Below, one piece after another: positions 57,068 through 64,000 of a DNA stretch of 64,000 nucleotides. Numbering within the stretch: position 1 is the first letter of the stretch; the number at the start of each line of letters is the position of its first letter. A program made the position numbers and the translations under genes. Location of the stretch: the NCBI GenBank assembly GCA_003184365.1, contig NKYR01000010.1, positions 248,001 to 312,000 on the forward strand, given 5' to 3'. The notes under the pieces were generated by a model. The model was not told the DNA's origin, did not search any database, and worked only from the letters and a program-made list of their open reading frames with translations. The stretch is from Evernia prunastri. Its lineage: Eukaryota > Ascomycota > Lecanoromycetes > Lecanorales > Parmeliaceae.

Positions 57068-60000
57068 ATGGCATCCGAGGTTTCAGAACATACAGATGAT
57101 GAGGACCCTACGGATTTCTTACCAGTACAATGTCGAGCTAAGCGGAGGAAACTTGAAGCCTCTGACTATGGAACTGATGCAGAGATCGATTCAACGAGGG
57201 AAGGCGACTCTTTTGCTTCCTCAGGTGCCTTAGTCCAAAACGTTCATGGACTGGAGAACAAGGAGAACGAAGATGAAGGGGATTCAAAGCCTAAATCAAA
57301 ATACAAGATTCATATTCCGAAAAACTCGGATTTGCCCTCCGACGCTTTCTTTACTCAACCACCTCAGAGACCCTCAAGTCCTTATCGAATTGACCAATTC
57401 CATTGGCTTAAGCCAAGGAAGCCCTCCCCACCGTCAACATCTCTTCAACGAGAAAACCCTAAGAAGCAAACGCCGAGGAACCCGCATGTGAATACGACTT
57501 CCACCGAATCAAAAAATAACCCTGGACAAGACGAACAAGTTCGATCTCGACGTCACATCGATGCTGATGATGAATTTGGCTTGGAAGAGAGCTATGAAGA
57601 TTTTCTGGCTGATCTCCCGCCTGATGCCTTCTCCTCTGCCAATAGCTCTACAGGTGAGCCTCGGGAGACGATACTCATCTCTTCTCAGCAAGAGTACCCT
57701 TCACAGACAACGCATTACCAGAGATTGAATGCTCCTCTTGCGAATCTGCGTCAGACTACTCTATTTGGGACACAGGCTCAAGAGGCGAATGCACAAATGC
57801 AGTCGACAAGGAAACGTAATTGGCCGATGGCAAACAGGGAAGAGCCCGTAACTCACCACAAAATAGACTGGGAGGCATTGACCACGTGGGTCTATCCGAC
57901 AAACCTAGGCACTATCCGTGACTATCAGTACAGCATCGTTGCAAGAGGACTTTACCACAATATGCTCGTCGCTTTACCGACCGGATTAGGCAAGACTTTC
58001 ATAGCGGCAACTATCATGCTCAACTGGTTTCGATGGACCGTCAATGCTCAGATCGTTTTCGTAGCACCTACCAAGCCTCTCGTGTCTCAGCAAGTGAAGG
58101 CTTGCTTTGATATAGCAGGTATTCCACGGTCAGCTACAACGATGCTCACTGGTGGTATCTCCCCAGGACTCCGAGCAGAGGAATGGCAAAGTAAGAGAGT
58201 TTTCTTCATGACACCTCAGACTATCGTCAATGACCTGAAGACTGGCATCTGCGACCCAAAAAGGCTTGTGCTTCTTGTTGTCGACGAAGCTCACCGTGCG
58301 ACTGGGGGCTATGCTTACGTGGAGGTCGTCAACTTTCTGAAACGCTTCAACTCGAGCTTTCGGGTTCTGGCATTGACGGCCACGCCAGGTGCGTCTATTG
58401 AGAAGGTTCAAGAAGTCATCGACGGTCTCGGCATTTCAAGAGTCGAGATCAGAACAGAGGAATCAATCGATATTCGGCAATACGTGCACTCTCGCAAGAT
58501 CAAGACCATATTGTTCGAGAATTCTGACGAGATGGTCATGCTCATGGAGTTGTTTTCCAAGGCTTTACAGCCCGTTCTCGACAAGCTGACAGGCATGAAT
58601 GCATACTGGGCCAGAGACCCAATGACGCTGACACCTTTCGGTTGCAACCAGGCTCGAACGAGATGGATGAGCTCTGATGCTGGAAGAAAAGCCAGCATGG
58701 GGGTGAAGGGTATGGTGAACACAATCTTCTCCCTCCTCGCCAGTCTATCTCACGGCATCGAACTGCTTAAATTCCACGGAATAGGCCCTTTCTACCACAA
58801 AGTTCTGGCTTTCAGAAATGAACTTCACAGCAATGACAAGAAGGGCGGCAAGTATGCTAAACAGATCAATGAATGTGAACCATTCCAGACTATGATGTCC
58901 AGAGTTCAGATTTGGATCAACAACCCGGATTTTGTTGGTCACCCAAAGCTGGAGTATTTACAGAGCGTTGTAATGAACCATTTCTTGGACGCTGGTGACG
59001 GCCGGGGAGCTACAGACCCTTCAAGTACTCGAGTCATGGTCTTCTCACACTATCGGGACAGTGCAGAAGAAATTGCGCGAGTTCTGAAGCGCAATGAACC
59101 AATGATCAGACCTCACGTTTTCGTTGGACAAGCCAATTCTAAGGGCTCCGATGGAATGGATCAGAGGAAGCAGTTGGATATTATCAATAAGTTCCAGACC
59201 GGCATTTACAACACCCTTGTTGCCACTTCCATCGGCGAGGAAGGTCTGGACATTGGTGAAGTGGATCTGATTGTTTGCTATGATGCGTCCGCGTCTCCGA
59301 TCAGGATGCTGCAACGAATGGGACGGACTGGCAGAAAGCGAGCTGGAAACATAGTTGTGACATTGATGAAAGGCAAAGAAGAAGACAATTTCATCAAAGC
59401 CAAGGACAATTACGAGAAGATGCAGAAGGAAATCGCCTCAGGCACAAGGTTCAATTTTCACGATGAGGAGTCGAGGCGGATTGTCCCTCGCGACATCGTG
59501 CCTGTGGTTGATAAGAAGATTATCGAAATACCTCCTGAGAACACCCAGGCCGAACTACCAGAACCTACCAAGAGGGGTAAGAAACCGCCTAAGAGACCTC
59601 TCAAGAAATTTCACATGCCGGATGGGGTACGTACAGGGTTCGTGAAAGCGTCCCGCATGGGAGAAGACGAAGACAGCGAGGATGTGCGGCCCTCCAGAAT
59701 TCCTGCGAAGAAACAGCGCCCGAGACTTCCTTCTCCTGAACCATTGCCGTCTCTTGAGGAAGTACTTTTGACTCCAGCCCAAGAAAGAGAGTTTGAACGT
59801 CGGTACTTGGATATTAAAGGCGATGCCCCGCAGATCGTTGAGGTACCTCGTGTGGATGCTTTTCCTGATTTACAAAGGTCTCTACGCCCAACGAAGTACC
59901 TCGGTCATAGTCAATTCACAAGAAGGGCGGTCGGCATGCTGAAGGTCGTACACAATATTTCACCGCACGTACATGAATGGTATAGGAAACATCTGCATTC

Positions 60001-60529
60001 TAGCGATGAGGAAGCTGGTCGAGTGCAAGCGGAGAAGCGAGCCTTGTACCTGAGATCTCTGTCAACAGGTGAACCTGCTTCACAGCCTTCATGTGAAAGC
60101 AAAGCCTCAACGATAGATACACCTCCAAGGCGATCGCCCACGGGAGGCAGGCAAACTATCAACCCCAAAAACGTTACCATCGCCATATCTTCTGCGGACG
60201 AGCTAGCATCAGACGATAGTTTGAACGACTTCCTCAATGACGATATGGGCGAAGACATGGATTTGGATATGGCGTCCTCAAGGTACTCACCACGGCCATT
60301 AAAGAAAATAGGTAGACCGATCCATGAGCGAAAAGAAGGATCACTGCATATAGATGCGGGTGTGGACTCGGATGATGGCCTTCCAGAGTTCGGCACGTTG
60401 GTTCAAAAGGGTGGGTCCATAAAGTCGGTAGCACTTTCAAAGCGGCCGGATGAGCCAATGCATCCCAAAAATATTCGGCGCAGAGGCGGAAGGATGGTGG
60501 TTCAGGATGACAGCGACGATGAACAATGA
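57068..60529 (+). CDS. MPH1: ATP-dependent 3'-5' DNA helicase Mph1 (FANCM family)
   Basis: A single exon, 1153 aa. The N-terminal 280 residues are acidic and disordered. Then IRDYQYSIVARGLYHNMLVA leads to motif I PTGLGKTFIA (near residue 303), APTKPLVSQQV, motif II DEAH (near 405), ATGGYAYVEV and TATPG. Next is the long helical insert typical of Mph1/FANCM, and then the C-terminal helicase motifs VFSHYRDSAEEIARVL, ATSIGEEGLDIGEVDLIVCYD and QRMGRTGRKRAG. The C-terminal 350 residues are basic and disordered with acidic ends. Known role: remodelling of D-loops and stalled forks, suppressing crossovers in recombinational repair. The start ATG follows an in-frame stop-containing leader; single-exon status is normal for the family in these fungi. 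Confidence 0.97.
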   Translation: MASEVSEHTDDEDPTDFLPVQCRAKRRKLEASDYGTDAEIDSTREGDSFASSGALVQNVHGLENKENEDEGDSKPKSKYKIHIPKNSDLPSDAFFTQPPQRPSSPYRIDQFHWLKPRKPSPPSTSLQRENPKKQTPRNPHVNTTSTESKNNPGQDEQVRSRRHIDADDEFGLEESYEDFLADLPPDAFSSANSSTGEPRETILISSQQEYPSQTTHYQRLNAPLANLRQTTLFGTQAQEANAQMQSTRKRNWPMANREEPVTHHKIDWEALTTWVYPTNLGTIRDYQYSIVARGLYHNMLVALPTGLGKTFIAATIMLNWFRWTVNAQIVFVAPTKPLVSQQVKACFDIAGIPRSATTMLTGGISPGLRAEEWQSKRVFFMTPQTIVNDLKTGICDPKRLVLLVVDEAHRATGGYAYVEVVNFLKRFNSSFRVLALTATPGASIEKVQEVIDGLGISRVEIRTEESIDIRQYVHSRKIKTILFENSDEMVMLMELFSKALQPVLDKLTGMNAYWARDPMTLTPFGCNQARTRWMSSDAGRKASMGVKGMVNTIFSLLASLSHGIELLKFHGIGPFYHKVLAFRNELHSNDKKGGKYAKQINECEPFQTMMSRVQIWINNPDFVGHPKLEYLQSVVMNHFLDAGDGRGATDPSSTRVMVFSHYRDSAEEIARVLKRNEPMIRPHVFVGQANSKGSDGMDQRKQLDIINKFQTGIYNTLVATSIGEEGLDIGEVDLIVCYDASASPIRMLQRMGRTGRKRAGNIVVTLMKGKEEDNFIKAKDNYEKMQKEIASGTRFNFHDEESRRIVPRDIVPVVDKKIIEIPPENTQAELPEPTKRGKKPPKRPLKKFHMPDGVRTGFVKASRMGEDEDSEDVRPSRIPAKKQRPRLPSPEPLPSLEEVLLTPAQEREFERRYLDIKGDAPQIVEVPRVDAFPDLQRSLRPTKYLGHSQFTRRAVGMLKVVHNISPHVHEWYRKHLHSSDEEAGRVQAEKRALYLRSLSTGEPASQPSCESKASTIDTPPRRSPTGGRQTINPKNVTIAISSADELASDDSLNDFLNDDMGEDMDLDMASSRYSPRPLKKIGRPIHERKEGSLHIDAGVDSDDGLPEFGTLVQKGGSIKSVALSKRPDEPMHPKNIRRRGGRMVVQDDSDDEQ

Positions 60530-60765
60530 ATGTATCAGGCATACATGTAGGAAAATTGGCGCCTTGAGGCCCTTGAACTCAATGGCTCAGTTGTTAGCGT
60601 CCTGCTTTTAGATACCCCATAGAGCAACTGAGGAACGTTTTATTGTACGTTGGTCTATCAGCCTCAGCCGAGAGAAACCAGATCAAAGTAAAATTTTGCA
60701 ACCATCTCGTAAATACGACCCATCATTCTCATCATATAGTTTCCTCCTATTTTGCGCTGCCCACA

Positions 60766-61917
60766 ATGTCTAACGAGGGGCAATTTGATAGCGCCCTGTA
60801 CGAACCTTTTCCCCTCCCCTCTATACTACATATTGCTCATTAAACAAACTCTAGCGACCTCCTCCGCCGTCTTCCCCCATCAAACACATCCGCCAACCTC
60901 ACTAGCATCTGTGCCCTCGCACCTGACCTTACAGAAGAACTCCTCTCCAGCGTCGACCAGCCACTTGAAGTACGCCGCTGCAAGAAAACCGGCCGGGATT
61001 ATCTACTATGTGACTATAATCGGGATGGAGACAGTTGGAGAAGTCCCTGGAGTAACGAATTCGAGCCTGGAATCGAAGGGGAAGAGGAGGGCGCTAAGCC
61101 AAGTGACAGGGTCAGGAAGCTGGAAGTCGGCATGGGGGAGGCGGTGGATGTTTATCGAGAATTGTGGGTATTATTTTTGACCAATTGGTGGCACGGAAAA
61201 GACTTTTCTCAACAATAGTGCTCAACGCACAGTTTTGTCGAAGCTGTTAACTCGTTTTTTCTCTCTTTCTATTATAGGTACTACGAAGGTGGTGTGAGCA
61301 GTGTCTACTTCTGGGACTTGGATGACGGGTTCGCTGGGGTGGTACTACTCAAAAAGAGTAAGTCTGGTTACCTCTGGCTCAGGATCGTGCAAGGGCTAGA
61401 TGATTAATGGAGATGATTTCAGCTACGCCGACAGGAAATAGTGAGGGAGGATGGGATTCGATACACGTCTTTGAGTCTATCGATCGTGCTCGAACGTCAC
61501 ACTACAAGCTTACGAGCACAGTCATATTACGCTTGAGTACAGGGAGTGATGCATTGGGGGATATGAATCTAAGCGGCAATATGACAAGGCAGATCGAGCA
61601 AGACATGCCGGTAACGGATGACTCAAGTCACATTGTGAACGTGGGGAAGCTTGTGGAAGATATGGAGTTGAAAATGAGGAACTTGTTACGTAGGCGATGC
61701 TCTTCTATTCCCGATGTAGACATTGCTAACATATGTGAACAGAGGAGGTGTATTTCGGAAAAGCAAAAGATGTTGTGGGAGACCTCCGAAGTATATTTGT
61801 TACCTTGTTTCTTCTCATGAGCTTTCCACTTACCACGTTGCAGGCATACCACCTTTGACCGAGGCGAACAGGGAGAAGGCGACACATCAAGAGATGATAA
61901 ATTCGATGAAGCGGTGA
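60766..61917 (+). CDS. CAP2: F-actin-capping protein subunit beta
   Basis: Exons 60766-60797, 60855-61163, 61278-61357, 61423-61689, 61743-61790 and 61844-61917; the introns are 57, 114, 65, 53 and 53 nt and the product is 269 aa. The join restores FDSALDLLRRLPPSNTSANL, DLTEELLSSVDQPLEVRRC, TGRDYLLCDYNRDGDSWRSP, ELYYEGGVSSVYFWDLDDGF, the DSIHVFES and HYKLTSTVIL strands, LVEDMELKMRNLLQEVYF and the end EMINSMKR. The donor at 61164 (GTGGGT) was chosen over GTATTA because it alone gives RELYYEGG. Known role: a heterodimer with Cap1 that caps barbed ends of actin filaments at cortical patches. Confidence 0.96.
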
Positions 61918-63033
61918 AATAGAAGTTCTGGTACACGAGGCTCTCAAGGAGCATGTAGTGTAGATAGCCGGTCTAGACATCACAACGACTCCATACTAGC
62001 TGTCTACGTCTGACACGACATCGTCAAAGAACTTCATTTGTCCTATGTAGCGGAAATAAGCAGTGATTGGTATTTGAAATCCTACATCCGCACTTTTCTC
62101 TTGCACGATCGAAGAAATCCTGAGGTTTGCTGGTGTCGTCTGTCGACGTAGAAAACATTTGTAAAAGTTTGCGACAAACCATCCTTTACACACGTATCCA
62201 TTGAGAGAATTAAGACGAATATTGTGCCTCCAGGTGCAGAAGATTTGTGAACTTGGTATGAGAATATATCTCTGGGATCGGCTTTGCCCGCAATCCAGTA
62301 TCCTTATATTCTCGGGTGCAGGTGAACAATTATCGGGGGTTGAGCGGGAGAGGGCTGATTGATCTGGCCTGTTAGCAAATGCTTTCAGATCATCGAGTAT
62401 GGTCTGGAGAATAAGGTATAGGAACCGATGTTATATAAATATCGAATTTGCAACAGAGTGGGATCTCCAGGGATAAGGTAGGGGACACGTATGGTGAAGC
62501 TGAGGGTCAACCCCACTAAAAGCATCGCAAGCTTACGTTTAATGACTTGTTGAAAGCGATGTAGATGTCCAGTAAGCGCTCAATCGGCAGCAGAGGATGG
62601 AATGTCATCCATTTTGGAAGCGGTTGATGGTGTCGCTGGACGGGATGTCGTTGAAGTCTCGAACCGAGACTAGCGCTAGATGGTGGCAGGAAATGGAAGG
62701 CGGCTCTCAATCATCAATACACATATCCCACCGCCTCCGCGTTGACACCGTTATCACATGGTTCAAATTAGGTGTTGTACAGTCTCTTCCGTTCAAAATC
62801 ATAGTCAGAGGTCTAGATGAATCGCCAATGGTCCCACATTTTGTGCAAGCCAGTGTATATTGTAAGCCTGAACCCAGTAAGTGCGGACAGTATACCCAGC
62901 GATACAGGATATCAACAGAAGCTAATAGCAGTGAATAGAGACCAATCTCTCTGACCGACTCTGTCAAAGTGAATGAAATTCAGCGGTGACCTTTTCCACA
63001 CAATCTGCTCCTTATCCACGTTCTACATGAGAT
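61918..63033. other. Long intergenic region
   Basis: 1.1 kb between CAP2 and the last gene. Several ORFs of 60-113 codons on both strands overlap, and none resembles a family or joins into a longer frame. I see no RNA gene or repeat here. Confidence 0.45.
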
Positions 63034-64000
63034 ATGTCATCCGGGAAAGCCTTCAAAAAAGGTCACGTCCGGGAAGGTGAACTTATCTTCGATAAGAACT
63101 TCGAGCTTCTCGATAGCAAGAAGAAAAAGATTTCTCTGGCACAGTACTTCGCGAAACCACCAAAGTCACTATCAAGAACGACTAGCCAAGCCAACTCAGT
63201 TTCGTTTGCAAACCCCCAAATTCGGCCCTACCAGTATCATCATCTGGATGTTGGGCATCAAACAGATCAATCATTCGCTCCTTCCCCAGGCTACGGTTTT
63301 GATCTGCTGCCTGACAGGGAAAGTGTTCGTGGGCCTCCAATGTCTGAGCCCAACAGGTATCATCAGGCAGTCAACAGTCACATAGTCCCTCCAGAAAATC
63401 TCGTAACATTGCAAGATGATCTGTCAGAGGCAATGGACACAGGTTCCGACATGGATGACGAATTCTCTGAGAATATGGACATGAGCTCCGGGCCGGAAGC
63501 GGACGACGATACTGAAGGAAGAATACTGACTGATAACATGGGCGGTACTGCCTCGAGAGCCGTAAGCGTGAGCTCCGGTCCAGAAGTCGACGATGAAATT
63601 TATGGTATATTTCCGCCCAAGTCAGCAGTCATGCTGTCTCCAAAGGCAAATATGCCAATCTTTGAACTGGAAACCGATGGTGTCGACGCTCACTCTGATG
63701 ATGTTTCCGAAACTCCAAGGATGAGCAGTACTCCATCTGGGGTTTCAGGGTCGTCTTCTCTCACATCCGCTGGACCCTCCAACTTGAAGGACTCAGTAGA
63801 AGAGACCAACCTTTCTTTCGATATGTTGAAGGCTACGTCTCCTTCTTCGAGTCTCTCATCTATACCAACTCCAGCCAAATCCGCAACTCCACAAAATTTC
63901 AAAATTCCGCCGGCATTACAAACTCCAGCAGCGATGAAACCTCCAAAGGCGATCCCAAAACCGGTACAGCGCCGAATTGTGCCCAAAGGAAAAATGCTTC
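63034..64000 (+). CDS. Hypothetical protein, N-terminal part (gene runs off the window end)
   Basis: An open frame of 322 codons from the ATG at 63034, still open at the window edge. The protein begins MSSGKAFKKGHVREGELIFD and has a basic KKKK patch near residue 30. After that it is largely disordered: Pro/Ser-rich, with acidic clusters. Two similar acidic units, SSGPEADDDTEG and SSGPEVDDEIYG, lie about 35 residues apart (near 152 and 188). Near residues 290-320 it turns Pro/Lys-rich (PPKAIPKPVQRRIVPKGK). No domain is recognised. Any folded domain is probably beyond base 64000. Confidence 0.62.
   Translation, partial: MSSGKAFKKGHVREGELIFDKNFELLDSKKKKISLAQYFAKPPKSLSRTTSQANSVSFANPQIRPYQYHHLDVGHQTDQSFAPSPGYGFDLLPDRESVRGPPMSEPNRYHQAVNSHIVPPENLVTLQDDLSEAMDTGSDMDDEFSENMDMSSGPEADDDTEGRILTDNMGGTASRAVSVSSGPEVDDEIYGIFPPKSAVMLSPKANMPIFELETDGVDAHSDDVSETPRMSSTPSGVSGSSSLTSAGPSNLKDSVEETNLSFDMLKATSPSSSLSSIPTPAKSATPQNFKIPPALQTPAAMKPPKAIPKPVQRRIVPKGKML

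Noticed and set aside
62597..62938. Plus-strand ORF of 113 codons
   Set aside because: No family resemblance and overlapping minus-strand ORFs of similar size.

Overview
The window is nuclear DNA of a filamentous ascomycete fungus. The genes are single-copy eukaryotic housekeeping genes, packed on both strands. Most introns are about 47-76 nt with GT-AG ends and CTRAC-like branch points. Protein sequences (CMKA-type kinase, calnexin, Mph1, Cap2, Tel2, a GH2 LacZ-type beta-galactosidase and an NLR-N-terminus/ubiquitin-like protein) fit Pezizomycotina. I lean to Leotiomycetes, but that is inference from protein style only. I saw no rRNA, complete tRNA, CRISPR array or intact transposon.

Layout: 1-8.9 kb holds an edge-truncated hypothetical gene, a TMCO4/Mil1-like DUF726 lipase-fold protein and a hypothetical gene. 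8.9-13.8 kb is the divergent pair PWP1 (ribosome biogenesis) and PRP16 (splicing). 15-21 kb has a two-helix membrane protein and a large STE20-family kinase. 21.6-24.6 kb is a divergent pair: complex I 49-kDa subunit and RNA polymerase I/III AC40. 25-32.6 kb has UBA3 (NEDD8 E1), a UBE2W-like E2, VPS33, and HTS1 divergent from VPS33. 33-42.3 kb has a helical hypothetical protein, an APC-family permease and TEL2. 42.7-50.7 kb has the ubiquitin-like/NLR-N-terminus protein, a glyoxalase-family gene divergent from a beta-galactosidase, and a small two-helix membrane protein. 51.3-61.9 kb has a CaM kinase, calnexin, an F-box protein, MPH1 helicase and actin-capping CAP2. The window ends inside another hypothetical gene.

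I rebuilt the multi-exon genes by joining reading frames at GT-AG (once GC-AG) junctions. I required the frame to be kept and the joined protein to match the family. Exon coordinates are given in each entry. No RNA data were available, so junctions are predictions.

No metabolic gene cluster or novel defence island is evident. The most unusual content is at the gene-structure level: a 6-nt internal exon in UBA3, a 10-nt exon in the beta-galactosidase, a 12-nt exon beside an in-frame retainable intron in an E2, a GC-AG intron and an awkward junction in the permease, and a 35-residue tandem repeat in the DUF726 protein. The most functionally open gene is the ubiquitin-like protein at 42.7 kb.
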